DNA of 37,101 nt from Lyngbya confervoides BDU141951 (GCF_000817775.3 NZ_JTHE03000062.1:1-37101), one strand, 5' to 3'. Positions 16,731-25,550 are shown, counted from the first letter of the stretch. Translations and numbers: made by a program. Notes: generated from the sequence alone by a model not told the origin.

Positions 16731-16820
16731 CATCCCTGGTGAAACATCCCTTATAAAATCACAGTGAAGGGATCCGCTGGGATGACCGAGAGGGCCAACA
16801 AGACCGGGGGACTTGCAACC

Positions 16821-18623
16821 ATGCTATTGAACCATCGATTTAAGGTGTTGAAACAGCTCAGCCAGGGGGGGTTTGGGGCCACCTTTCTCGCGGTGGACAC
16901 CCACATGCCCTCCCAGCGTCGCTGCGTGATTAAGCAACTGCGTCCGGAGGTGCCCAATCAAAGCTGCTACGATGTGGCTCTGCGTAAGTTTAAACAGGAA
17001 GCAACCCTGCTGGAGCAGCTTGATCATCCCCAAATTCCAAGGTTATACGGGTATTTTGAACAGGAGGGACAATTTTATTTAAGTCAGCAGTGGATTAACG
17101 GGCCCACTCTCGGCGATCAGGTGATCCTCAATGGTCCCCGGCCAGAGCCAGAGGTGGTAAGAATGCTGGTGCAGATTCTGCCGGTGTTGGACTATCTTCA
17201 CGGGCATCAAGTCATTCACCGAGATGTTAAACCCGATAACATCATTCTGCGACGGCCACAGCATCAGCCGGTGCTGATTGATTTTGGATCCGTGAAGCAG
17301 CATCTGAAAACCACCATGAGTCCCTCCGGGGGCTTCACCTGTTCAGTGCTGATTGGGACCGAGGGGTTCACTGCGCCGGAACAGGCCACCCAGCGAATTG
17401 TGTATTCTAGCGACCTCTACGGGCTGGGGATTACGGCAGTGTATTTACTCACGGGCAAGCTGCCTGAGGAAATTGAGAAAGATTCCCGCACCGGTGATCT
17501 CCTTTGGACCGATCTCGTGCCAGCCGTCAGCGCGGAACTGAAGGCGGTGATCAACCACGCCATCGAGTTCAGCCCCCGCGATCGCTATGCGACCGCCCAA
17601 GAGATGCTGCAAGCCCTTGCACCCCTGGCGGCCCTGCAAGCAACCGGCGCAAGACGTTTTCAAAGACAATCTCTGGGGGGGGAGTTCCCTCCGCAGATCC
17701 AGCCTTCCCTGGCGCGGCCATCGGGGTCCCTGCTGGCGGAAACGGTCCTCAGCCCTGTGCCTGCCCCCAGACGCAATACCGCTCTGTCTAAGCCCCTGCC
17801 CCTGGGAGTGGCAGGGTTGGCCATCGCCCTGTCCAGCGCCCTGGCCTTTTATCTGGGATCCTTGACTCCTGGGAATGAAGCTGACGGAGCCGGCCCACCT
17901 CAAAATCCCGTTCTGGCCCTGATTAACCGTCAGCAGCAGGCGGGGGACTATCAGATGGCGGTGCCCCTGGCCCTAGAGGTGCCCCAGAATGCCAAAATTG
18001 CCAGGGATGCCCAGCGGCTGTTTGCCCAGATGACTGCCTTACCCCTGGGAGCGGAGATGGATGGGGAACTGGACGTGCTCAACTATGCCAAACCGGAGGG
18101 AAAACGCAAGCGCAGCCTCCAGGGGCTTGGGGCCAAAACCCTCCAGGAGGTGAATGCCAAGACCACGGCAAAGCCGCTGCACACCAAGCTGGGGCGGTCG
18201 AGCATTCGGGTGTATCCCAGCGTTTTGGGTCAGCCAACTCCCCAGTGGCCCCGCTATGAACAGCGCCCGCAGCAGTTTACCCAGGATAGCCTGAAAGCCT
18301 CTTGGGTCGATCCCTGGCGGGAGATTTATGAATTTGAAAATAAGATGACTCTGCGGGTGCTCTACGGCTGTCGGACCAACATTGTTTTACAAAATGCGGC
18401 GGTCTTCACCCCCCAGGCACAGCTACCCTATTTAAGGGCATGGCTGCGGGAAATGATGCCAGAGGTCTCGGCGGCGGCAATGGAGCAGTATCAGGATAAA
18501 CTGGTTGAACTTTACAATGGCGATCGCATGGGCGACACCACCTTCCAGACGGTGGAAGGGAATATTCAACTGATGCTATCCAAGGAAAAGGAAAACTTGA
18601 TCATTGCCCTGCGCATCATCTAA
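16821..18623 (+). CDS. Membrane serine/threonine protein kinase, second of the pair
   Basis: A 600-residue Hanks-type kinase. Glycine loop LSQGGFGATF, lysine K38 (CVIKQL), HRDVKPDN with D135, DFG D154 and the GTEGFTAPEQ activation segment are all present. One membrane helix lies near 328-347. The outer ~250 residues are unlike those of the first kinase: a basic stretch (KPEGKRKR) then a compact domain with TLRVLYGCRTNIVLQNAAVF and a helical end rich in Met and Glu, not recognised. The ATG at 16821 (MLLNHRFKVL) places the kinase domain at the very N-terminus, as is usual in the closest cyanobacterial type; ATG 16782 or GTG 16764 would add 13 or 19 residues. It is 161 bp after the lipoprotein stop. 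Confidence 0.92.
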   Translation: MLLNHRFKVLKQLSQGGFGATFLAVDTHMPSQRRCVIKQLRPEVPNQSCYDVALRKFKQEATLLEQLDHPQIPRLYGYFEQEGQFYLSQQWINGPTLGDQVILNGPRPEPEVVRMLVQILPVLDYLHGHQVIHRDVKPDNIILRRPQHQPVLIDFGSVKQHLKTTMSPSGGFTCSVLIGTEGFTAPEQATQRIVYSSDLYGLGITAVYLLTGKLPEEIEKDSRTGDLLWTDLVPAVSAELKAVINHAIEFSPRDRYATAQEMLQALAPLAALQATGARRFQRQSLGGEFPPQIQPSLARPSGSLLAETVLSPVPAPRRNTALSKPLPLGVAGLAIALSSALAFYLGSLTPGNEADGAGPPQNPVLALINRQQQAGDYQMAVPLALEVPQNAKIARDAQRLFAQMTALPLGAEMDGELDVLNYAKPEGKRKRSLQGLGAKTLQEVNAKTTAKPLHTKLGRSSIRVYPSVLGQPTPQWPRYEQRPQQFTQDSLKASWVDPWREIYEFENKMTLRVLYGCRTNIVLQNAAVFTPQAQLPYLRAWLREMMPEVSAAAMEQYQDKLVELYNGDRMGDTTFQTVEGNIQLMLSKEKENLIIALRII

Positions 18624-18806
18624 CCCATCGAGGATGTCCTTGTCCTTCCCGATTCTATCCAGCCTGGCCATCAACGGTTTTGAAGGCATCAGAAATGGGG
18701 TTGAAGTCAAGCCGAGGGAAGCAGGATGCCTCACTCTGATCCTTCCGTTGCCTCTCCGCTATTGTGATCTGGAGCAGATCAGGAGAAATTGCAAGGAGCA
18801 ACAACG

Positions 18807-19814
18807 GTGAAAAAGCGACGGATCAGTTTACTTCTGGGGGCCCTGGCCTTGATTGTGACCGCCTGGGTTGGCCTCGCCGCTGCCCGTGCGGGACTGGTGG
18901 TGCGATCGCTTCAGGATCACCCCATCCCCTTTATCTATCTCGCGCCCCGGCAGGCCACCTCCGTGCCAGGGGTGATCGTGGCCCATGGGTTTGCGGGCAG
19001 CAAACAGTTAATGCTGGGATATGGCTATGTTCTGGCCCGAGCAGGCTATGGAGTCATTTTAGGCGATTTTAATGGCCATGGTGCTAATCCGGCCCCCTTT
19101 GATCGCGATACCCTGCCCCAAATGCTAGAGACGGCACGTCAGGTGCTTTTGCTGCAACCTGAGGTGGACCCCAGTCGTCTGGCCCTTCTGGGCCATTCCA
19201 TGGGGAGTGGTCTGGCAATGAACCAGGCCCTTGCCCATCCCGATCGCTACCAGGCCACGGTTGCGATCTCCCCCACGGGCGCCGCGCTAACGCCGCAACT
19301 ACCGCGTAATCTCCAATTGCAGGCGGGCAGTGGTGAAGGCCCCTTCGTCCGCAATGCCCAACGGCTGCTCCAGCAGGCTGGGGGAGAAAATTTGAATTTG
19401 AAGGAGGGGCTGGGACGGGAACTGGTGGTGGTGCCCAGGGTGGAGCATATTTCCATTCTCTTTAGCGATCGGAGCCACCAAGCGGCCCTGAATTGGCTTG
19501 ATCGCACCTTTGCAATTTTGCCCGAAAGTGATCAACCCCCAGAGGGAGATCGAAGCTACCGCGATCGCCGCATGGTCTGGTATGGCTTGCATCTGCTGGG
19601 CTGGATCCTGGCCCTGGAGTCCCTTTCGCCCGCGATCGCCCCTTCCCTGGAGGGCCGCCCAAGGCCGTCCCGTCGCCCGTGGATCGGGTTAATTCTTTCT
19701 CCCTTCCTGGCTGCAGCAGGGTTATGGGCCCTGAGTTTCGTCATCTCACTGCCTGATTTAGGGGGGATACAGGTGGGGGGCGCCCTGGGCCTGTGGTTTT
19801 TGATTGCAGGCTAG
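18807..19814 (+). CDS. Alpha/beta hydrolase with membrane C-terminus, cut by in-frame amber codon
   Basis: 336 residues up to a TAG at 19812-19814. The N-terminus (MKKRRISLLLGALALIVTAW) is a signal anchor. A serine-hydrolase domain follows: VIVAHGFAGS (oxyanion loop), the nucleophile elbow GHSMGSG, and a plausible His in PRVEHISIL. After about residue 250 membrane helices begin. The same frame stays open past the TAG for another 153 codons of similar hydrophobic sequence, so the original gene was about 490 residues. I chose the GTG at 18807 because AAGGAG (18793-18798) lies 8 bases before it; TTG 18789 is inside that region. The hydrolase part is complete, so a shortened protein could still be active. 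The substrate is unknown. Confidence 0.85.
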   Translation: MKKRRISLLLGALALIVTAWVGLAAARAGLVVRSLQDHPIPFIYLAPRQATSVPGVIVAHGFAGSKQLMLGYGYVLARAGYGVILGDFNGHGANPAPFDRDTLPQMLETARQVLLLQPEVDPSRLALLGHSMGSGLAMNQALAHPDRYQATVAISPTGAALTPQLPRNLQLQAGSGEGPFVRNAQRLLQQAGGENLNLKEGLGRELVVVPRVEHISILFSDRSHQAALNWLDRTFAILPESDQPPEGDRSYRDRRMVWYGLHLLGWILALESLSPAIAPSLEGRPRPSRRPWIGLILSPFLAAAGLWALSFVISLPDLGGIQVGGALGLWFLIAG

Positions 19815-20276
19815 ATCTGGCTATGGCTGTTGACCCCCTTACCTGGCCCCAACGCCTCTAGCCTCCTGCAAGGACTGGGACTCTTTGCCTTTTTGTGGGT
19901 TGCCTTTGGGGCATTCGCCCAAGCAGTTTGGCTGCAGTGGTGGCTGATTCCATCGCGTCTGGTGCTGTGGTTACCCCTGGCGGCTTCTTGTTTTCCCTGG
20001 TTCCTAGCCACGGGACTAGTGCAGCAAGCGGCCACGGGAAGGCAGCGCTTCCTCTGGTGGCTGGGCCAGACGGGCGCTTTAATCGGAGGGCTGCTGTTGA
20101 CGGTGGTGATTTTGCCCCAGTTGGGGTTTGTGTTTATTCTGTTGCCCCTGTTTCCACTGATCCTGGCGATCTTGAGTTTGGTGAATCGGTCGGTGAACCT
20201 GGCCTGGGCCTACGGGGTAGGGGCAGCGTTATTTTGGGGCTGGCTGCTCGCGGCTGGATTTCCGTTATCGGTCTGA
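19815..20276 (+). pseudogene. Membrane C-terminal half of the interrupted alpha/beta hydrolase
   Basis: It continues in the same frame directly after the amber codon: 153 codons with about four hydrophobic helices (LGLFAFLWVAFGAFAQAVWL, then LIPSRLVLWLPLAASCFPWF and others), ending at TGA 20276. There is no good start: no Shine-Dalgarno and no ATG near the beginning; a TTG at 19830 would give 148 residues. It reads as the rest of one protein, so I treat it as a stranded 3' part unless the stop is read through or is a sequencing error. Confidence 0.7.
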
Positions 20277-20374
20277 GGATTAAGTGGCCACCCTGCGCCC
20301 AGCCGCGCATTGATGGCCGGAATCGCGATCGCCCCACCCAGCAGACAGGCAATCTCCACCTGAATGAGGGGAGT

Positions 20375-20420
20375 CTTCCCCAGGTCACTTGACTTGGGGA
20401 GGGGTTGCTTCCCCTTATTT
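20375..20420. terminator. Hairpins between convergent genes, likely terminator region
   Basis: CTTCCCCAGGTCA (20375-20387) pairs with TGACTTGGGGAGG (20390-20402), 13 pairs with two G-U. Next to it GGGG-TTGCTT-CCCC is followed by TTATTT on the plus strand. The site is between the hydrolase stop (20276) and the slipin stop (20415), as expected for a shared terminator. Confidence 0.45.
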
Positions 20421-21197
20421 CTGGTCTTGAGTCGGTGAATGGCTGTCGCTTAGGGCTTCAGACCATTGCTTAGCCAGCGTGATAAAGTCGGAGGGCATCA
20501 TCAAAATGGTGGTGGTATTGTTTTCTGCCCCAATTTCCGTCAGCATCTGCAGCCTCCGAAGCTCAAGCGCGGCCGGATTATTCACGATATTTTTTGAGGC
20601 TTCAGATAACTTAATTGATGCGTCCTCCTCGGCCTCGGCCTTAATTAAACGGGCACGTTTTTCGCGCACCGCTTCAGCTTCTTTTGCCATGGCCCGTTGC
20701 ATGGTGCTTGGAATTTCAACGTCTTTCATTTCTACCCGCTCAACCACAATCCCCCAGGGGGCCGTCACCTCATCTACGATTTCCTGCACCTTAAAGTTGA
20801 CTTTATCTCGATTCTGCAAAATATCATCTAAGATATTTTGTCCCACGACATTTCTGAGCGTGGTCATTGCGGTTTGGTACACAGCCATTTGATAATTCTC
20901 GACGCGGTTAATTGCTTTGCTCGGATCCATTACCCGGTAGTAAAGCACCGCATTGACGCGAATGGTAACGCTATCTGCCGTGACCGTTTCCTGAGGTTCA
21001 ATATCAACCGTTTTAGTTCTGACATCGACCCTGGTCTTTTGATCAACGGCAGGGATGATCCAATATAAACCCGGTCCTTTGATGCCTTGAAAGCGCCCTA
21101 ATCGAAACACCACGCCACGCTCATATTCCCGCTCTACGCGCAATCCCGCGATCGCAACAGAGACAATCGCGAAAAGTGGAATCAGAATTTGTTCCAT
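20415..21197 (-). CDS. Slipin-type SPFH/band 7 protein
   Basis: 260 residues. A single N-terminal hydrophobic segment (ILIPLFAIVSVAIAGL) anchors the protein. The SPFH domain follows: RVEREYERGVVFRLGRF, GPGLYWIIPAVD, then VDIEPQETVTADSVTI and WGIVVERVEMKDVEIP, the slipin/stomatin consensus. A charged coiled coil (MAKEAEAVREKRARLIKAEAEE) and a C-terminal stretch TTTILMMPSD complete it. Slipins form oligomeric rings that organise membrane microdomains. I chose ATG 21197, preceded by AGGAG at 7 bases, over the start at 21230. A NfeD-type partner protease, often next to slipins, is not here; its upstream neighbour is Hsp20. Confidence 0.92.
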   Translation of the reverse strand: MEQILIPLFAIVSVAIAGLRVEREYERGVVFRLGRFQGIKGPGLYWIIPAVDQKTRVDVRTKTVDIEPQETVTADSVTIRVNAVLYYRVMDPSKAINRVENYQMAVYQTAMTTLRNVVGQNILDDILQNRDKVNFKVQEIVDEVTAPWGIVVERVEMKDVEIPSTMQRAMAKEAEAVREKRARLIKAEAEEDASIKLSEASKNIVNNPAALELRRLQMLTEIGAENNTTTILMMPSDFITLAKQWSEALSDSHSPTQDQK

Positions 21198-21322
21198 GGC
21201 TTCACTCCTGTCTTGTGAGTTATCGGACACCTTGGGCCGCCTGCTTGCCCTTCCCCACCCTCGTGAGTTGGGTTAGAGGTGCTCTGCCCTTGAGCCGAGC
21301 TGGGGGCCTGGATCCGGGCCAA

Positions 21323-21350
21323 ATTCTATTTTGAATCGGTTCACCATGAA
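21323..21350 (-). promoter_or_regulatory. Candidate slipin promoter
   Basis: On the minus strand TTCATG (21345-21350) and TAGAAT (21323-21328) are 16 bp apart, about 125 bases before the slipin ATG and after the Hsp20 terminator hairpin. Only the position and -10 box support it. Confidence 0.3.
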
Positions 21351-21403
21351 TCTGGCTATCCTGCCCTAGGGCGGGCGGGTCTGAAGAGAGCCTTGGAACC
21401 CGG

Positions 21404-21437
21404 AAAAATAGGTGTGGGTGATGCTCAGCCCACACCT
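21404..21437 (-). terminator. Rho-independent terminator of hsp20
   Basis: A perfect 9-bp stem, AGGTGTGGG (21410-21418) with CCCACACCT (21429-21437) and a 10-base loop, is followed on the minus strand by ATTTTT. It is 33 bases past the hsp20 stop. Confidence 0.7.
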
Positions 21438-21469
21438 GTGCTTTTGCTTTCTTCAGCCTTAGCGACTGA

Positions 21470-21946
21470 TCAACTTTTGGCCTTAACGTTTACTTTCACG
21501 ACCTTTTGGGTTTCTTTCTCCAGTTTGGGAAGGGTCAAGGTCAAGATCCCGTCGGTATAAACGGCGCTCACCTCTTCACTTTTAACGGTGCTTGGTAAAG
21601 GAATTAAGCGTGAGAACTTTCCATAGTGGAATTCAGATCGGACTATGCCGCCTTCCTCAGACTCAGACTCGCTTTTCCGCTCACCGGAAATGGAAACGGA
21701 GTTCTCAGAAACTTTAATTTCCAGATCCTCAGGCTTCATGCCCGGAACTTCAAGCTTGAGAGAGAATTGCTCCCCTAAATCGGAGAGTTCGGCTGAGGGG
21801 ACGGTCTCCTTTTCCCCCAGCCCCCAGCCCGGAAATGCGAAATCTGAAAATAATCGATCCACATCTGCCTTGAGACGGCCCATGTCAGACCCAAAGGTGT
21901 CCCATCGATCAAGGCCATGACCTGGACGCCATCGAGTAATGGACAT
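21470..21946 (-). CDS. Small heat-shock protein, Hsp20/alpha-crystallin family
   Basis: A 158-residue ATP-independent holdase. The alpha-crystallin domain spans about 50-145: P-x-A-E-L-S at its start, LKLEVPGMKPEDLEIKV, and DGILTLTLPKLE with the family G-[IV]-L-x-[IV]-x-x-P motif. The N-terminal arm (MSITRWRPGHGLDRWDTF, then RLFSDFAFPG) is typical of the bacterial class A type. There is no clear I-x-[IV] tail, the end being VVKVNVKAKS. ATG 21946 is fixed by a strong AGGAGG five bases upstream. No CIRCE element could be seen upstream. The heat-linked and membrane-domain (slipin) genes lie in the same direction but with a terminator between them. Confidence 0.95.
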   Translation of the reverse strand: MSITRWRPGHGLDRWDTFGSDMGRLKADVDRLFSDFAFPGWGLGEKETVPSAELSDLGEQFSLKLEVPGMKPEDLEIKVSENSVSISGERKSESESEEGGIVRSEFHYGKFSRLIPLPSTVKSEEVSAVYTDGILTLTLPKLEKETQKVVKVNVKAKS

Positions 21947-22356
21947 ACCTTCCTCCTCCCGTTTTCCTAGCGTGCTGACTATCATTCGGCGGCTCCGGGA
22001 ATGAGGGGGCTTAGATTCTCGTTTGCCTTCACTCACCCACCACCTTCCCAAGAACCAGGTCGAGGCTGGAAAATCTCAGCTCAGCCTACCCTTAGCCTAG
22101 TTCAACCTCGTGAAGATGGTGTGAAGGTGCCGGTGTAGTCTCTCAGGGGGATATTCCAGGCAAGGTCTGAAGATGCAAGAGGGCCAGTCTCGTGGACCCT
22201 TGAATTAAAGTCGCAGGGCTGAAGCGCAAGGGATATTTTTGGCGTGGGGAATGACCTCCACAACTTGCTCAGATTTTAGGATTATCATCAAATAAGATGC
22301 AGCCAAGAGGTTCAAAATCCCCCCGCCTTGGCCCCTTCGTGTTGTGGAGAAGGCAG
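21947..22356. other. 410-bp divergent intergenic region
   Basis: Between hsp20 and the next plus-strand gene I see no gene. The part next to hsp20 should hold its promoter, but no clear boxes stand out. The part near 22260-22300 is AT-rich (GATTTTAGGATTATCATC) and may hold the promoter for the hydrolase-PBP1C unit. Confidence 0.4.
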
Positions 22357-23019
22357 ATGACTCAATCGCTGTCTGTTCAAGCTGGTGAACTGGTATTGAA
22401 GGGAACACTGACTTACCCCCGCAACGCCCAGGGCATTGTGGTGTTTGGCCTGGAGAACAATCAAGCTTTTCTGGACTTCCAAAATCAATTCATTGCCCGC
22501 AGCCTCAATCATGATGGGCTGGCAACTTTGCTCCTGGACCTGCTCACCTCTGCGGAAGAAAGCGTCAATCGATCCCCTCGCCATCTTCAGTTGGATAGTT
22601 TTTCCCTGGCCTATCGCTTAATCCGGGCGACGGACTGGGTACAGCAATTTTTTACCACTCCAGTGCTTAACATTGGATATTTTGAGTCGGGAGATCGAGC
22701 GACAGCGGCAATGATTGCCGCCAGTGAAAGACCCCATCTGGTCAAAGCAGTTGTCTCACGCGGACGTCATCCAGATTTAGGCGGCATGGCCTTGTCCACC
22801 GTGACCGCTCCCACCCTGTTAATTGCGGGAGGAAACGATCAAGAAAGCATTCAGTTTAACCAAAATGCCTTCAACGCTCTTTCGGCAATCAAGCAGCTTG
22901 AAATCATTCCTGGCACGGCCCATCAATTTAGGGGACGCAATGCCCTAAAACAACTGACCCAGCTGACCTGTCAGTGGTTCCAACGATACCTGAACCCGAA
23001 CCATGAAGCGGTGTTTTGA
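22357..23019 (+). CDS. Dienelactone-hydrolase-like protein lacking the nucleophile elbow
   Basis: 220 residues with the alpha/beta-hydrolase layout: GELVLKGTLTYP, VVFGLENN, LLDLLTSAEE, then VVSRGRHPDLGG, TLLIAGGNDQES (acid loop) and PGTAHQF (His loop). In the usual cyanobacterial relatives the elbow reads G-x-F-G-A-S-T-G. Here it reads GYFESGDR, with Gly112 at the serine position, although the Asp and His loops remain. The frame is intact, so it appears to be a non-catalytic member. The ATG at 22357 follows a GGAGAAGG. Its end overlaps the PBP1C gene by 17 bp, which makes co-translation likely and points to a role tied to PBP1C. Ser111 one position away might act instead, but the Gly pair of the elbow is lost. 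Confidence 0.75.
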   Translation: MTQSLSVQAGELVLKGTLTYPRNAQGIVVFGLENNQAFLDFQNQFIARSLNHDGLATLLLDLLTSAEESVNRSPRHLQLDSFSLAYRLIRATDWVQQFFTTPVLNIGYFESGDRATAAMIAASERPHLVKAVVSRGRHPDLGGMALSTVTAPTLLIAGGNDQESIQFNQNAFNALSAIKQLEIIPGTAHQFRGRNALKQLTQLTCQWFQRYLNPNHEAVF

Positions 23020-25321
23020 GAATAAGAAAAAGTGGGGCAAGGGTCTGCTGGCGGCGACTTTTACCGTTCTGGGTCTGCGGTTGCTGCCCTATTTGGCCCC
23101 GGTTAAGGCCCAGGATTTGATCCAGAACGATCGCGCGATTGAGTTTCGCGATCGCCACGGGCTGCCTCTGGGCACCCTCCTCTCCCGCAATCAGGATCAC
23201 ACGGCGGTGGTGCCCCTGGATCAGATTGCCCCTGAGTTTTTGCAGGCGATCATTGCGGCGGAGGACGGACGATTTTATCAACATGGTCCGCTGGACTGGA
23301 TCGCCCTGGGCCGGGCTGGACTGGAGGCCCTAGACGCGCGGCAAATGGTTAGCGGGGCCTCCACCATTACGATGCAGCTAGCTCGTATGGTGGATCCAAC
23401 GCCCCCCACTGTTTCAGGCAAGCTTCAGGAAATCTGGCTGGCCTGGCGTATGGGAGCGGGCATGAACCGAGATCAAATTCTCCACGCCTACGTGAATCGC
23501 TTGCCCATGGGAGGCAATCTTTACGGGGTTGAGGCGGCAGCTCAGGCCTACTTTGGCAGCTCTGCTAAGAATCTCAATTTAGCCCAGGCCAGCTTGCTGG
23601 CGGCGATTCCCAATCATCCCAATCAGCTCAATCCCTACGAACATTGGGCCAATCTGAAACGACGGCAGCGCTACGTGCTGGAGCAAATGCGCCGTGATGG
23701 CTACCTGGACGCAGCGCAGGTGGAGCGGACTGCTGCCGAACAGGTCACGCTGCGGCCCCGTTCCTCCGATCTTCTGGCTGCTCCCCATTTTCTCTTCTGG
23801 GTTTCCCCCCAACTGCCGCCGGACCCGCCAGCCCAGGTGATCACCACCCTGGATCGAGACTTGCAGGCCTATGTCCAGGCCCAGGCCCAAGCCATTGTGC
23901 AAACCCTGGCTGCCCATCAGGTGACTCAGGCCGCGGCCTTGGTGGTGGATAATGCTTCGGGCGAGGTGCTGGCCTACGTGGGTTCGACGGATTATTTTCA
24001 GGAGTCCACCCTGGGCCGTAATGATGGCGTGCAGGCCCTTCGCCAGCCCGGATCGACCCTGAAACCGTTTCTCTACCAGCTGGCCTTGGATCGGGGGCTA
24101 TTGCGGCCCAATTCCATTCTGGCCGATGTGCCCACGGCCTATGCCATCCCGGAGGGGCGGATCTATCAGCCTCTGGACTATCATCAGCAGTTTTTGGGAC
24201 CGGTGCGGGTGCGCTTGGCGTTGGCTAACTCGTTGAATATTCCGGCGGTGCGGCTGTTAGAAAGGGTCACGGTGCCAGCGTTCTTAGATCACCTGCGATC
24301 GCTCCAGTTTGAACATCTGACCCAAGATCCGGAGTTTTATGGACTGGGTCTTGCCCTAGGCAGCGGGGAGGTGTCCCTCTGGGAGTTAGCCAGGGCCTAC
24401 CTCACCCTGGCCCAACAAGGGACCCCCCAAACCCTGCGGGTTTTGCCTGGGGCGTCTCCAACCCCCCCAGCGCAGCCGCCGTCTCCCACCTGGGCGTTCA
24501 TTGCCGACGTCCTCAGCGATCGCTATGCCCGCGCCCAGTCCTTTGGGGTTGACTCGGTGTTATCGCTGCCCTTTCCAGCGGCGGTGAAAACGGGAACCTC
24601 CTCCGATTATCGAGATACCTGGACCATTGGGTTTACGCGAGATTACACCGTTGCCACCTGGGTCGGGAATTTTGATGGGTCCCCCATGAGAAACGTGTCG
24701 GGCGTGACGGGATCGGCGCCACTTTGGCACTGGATTATGCTGCATCTGCATTCCCAGCGCGACCCCTTGGCCTTTGACCCGCCGGCTGGTTGGGTGCAGC
24801 GGCCCATTTGTGCCCTCACCGGAAAAAGGCCAACTTCAGGCTGCACCCCGGTGGTGCAGGAATATCTGAACGAAGCAGCCTTAGCGGGCTATCAGCGGGG
24901 AGAGGCGGCATTTCTGGAGACCGCGGCGGGCGTGGGGCGATCGCCCTCGGGGTCGGAATTTCCTGCGCAATACGATCGCTGGCTGGCCCAACATTCAGCC
25001 TTGGGTGCGGCCCAGGATCTCAAAATTGTTTCCCCGCAACCCGGCGGTGTGTATCTGCTCAGCGGGCCTGGTTCATCGCCGCCCCCCCAGTTAGAATTTC
25101 GGGTACAGGGGGGCGATCGCCTCTCTTCCCCGCTGCAGTGGGTTTTAAATGGAGAGCCGGTCGGCCTGCAACGGGAGCCTGCCTTCTTCTGGTCCCTCCA
25201 GCCAGGAGATTGGACCCTGCAGGTGTCCGCCGGAGACAAGATCGATCAGGTTCGCTTTCAGGTTTTGGAGGAGCCCTTTCAGCCGGATCGCCGCGGCTTT
25301 TCCCTGGGGGATGCTCCTTGA
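23003..25321 (+). CDS. pbpC: Penicillin-binding protein 1C (glycosyltransferase-transpeptidase)
   Basis: A 772-residue class A PBP. A basic N-terminus and one membrane helix (LLAATFTVLGLRLLPYLA) lead to the GT51 domain: IIAAEDGRFYQHGPLDW with the catalytic Glu, GASTITMQLARM, and QEIWLAWRM. The transpeptidase domain has the S-x-x-K serine in QPGSTLKPF and K-T-G-T in AAVKTGTSSDYRDTW. The C-terminal ~150 residues (CALTGKRPTSGC, then a beta-rich domain) match the PBP1C C-terminal domain. It overlaps the preceding hydrolase-like gene and is followed by the alpha-2-macroglobulin gene, a pairing known from E. coli (pbpC-yfhM) and many bacteria in which A2M is thought to protect the wall when it is breached. 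It works at the outer face of the inner membrane. Confidence 0.95.
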   Translation: MKRCFENKKKWGKGLLAATFTVLGLRLLPYLAPVKAQDLIQNDRAIEFRDRHGLPLGTLLSRNQDHTAVVPLDQIAPEFLQAIIAAEDGRFYQHGPLDWIALGRAGLEALDARQMVSGASTITMQLARMVDPTPPTVSGKLQEIWLAWRMGAGMNRDQILHAYVNRLPMGGNLYGVEAAAQAYFGSSAKNLNLAQASLLAAIPNHPNQLNPYEHWANLKRRQRYVLEQMRRDGYLDAAQVERTAAEQVTLRPRSSDLLAAPHFLFWVSPQLPPDPPAQVITTLDRDLQAYVQAQAQAIVQTLAAHQVTQAAALVVDNASGEVLAYVGSTDYFQESTLGRNDGVQALRQPGSTLKPFLYQLALDRGLLRPNSILADVPTAYAIPEGRIYQPLDYHQQFLGPVRVRLALANSLNIPAVRLLERVTVPAFLDHLRSLQFEHLTQDPEFYGLGLALGSGEVSLWELARAYLTLAQQGTPQTLRVLPGASPTPPAQPPSPTWAFIADVLSDRYARAQSFGVDSVLSLPFPAAVKTGTSSDYRDTWTIGFTRDYTVATWVGNFDGSPMRNVSGVTGSAPLWHWIMLHLHSQRDPLAFDPPAGWVQRPICALTGKRPTSGCTPVVQEYLNEAALAGYQRGEAAFLETAAGVGRSPSGSEFPAQYDRWLAQHSALGAAQDLKIVSPQPGGVYLLSGPGSSPPPQLEFRVQGGDRLSSPLQWVLNGEPVGLQREPAFFWSLQPGDWTLQVSAGDKIDQVRFQVLEEPFQPDRRGFSLGDAP

Positions 25322-25550
25322 TCGGGTGCCAGAGACCTGCATCTGGGGCCAACCGCTCCAGGGTGCAAGGCAATAAGAATTGTAGATATTTCCCCAATTA
25401 ATAGACGAAGAGGATATGACTGGATCATTCAGCTAGATCATCGGGAAGGTTGGCTGAGAAAGGGAGTGCCTGTTTCTCAGGAGGCCACCGTAAGCCTCGG
25501 GTCAGCGCCTGACCGCAAGGATTGCTGGAAGGTTTGGGAGAATTACTGCA

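Noticed and set aside
19830-20276. A 148-codon open frame as an independent membrane protein gene
   Set aside because: It is in the same frame as the gene before the TAG, has no Shine-Dalgarno or ATG start, and continues the same type of sequence.
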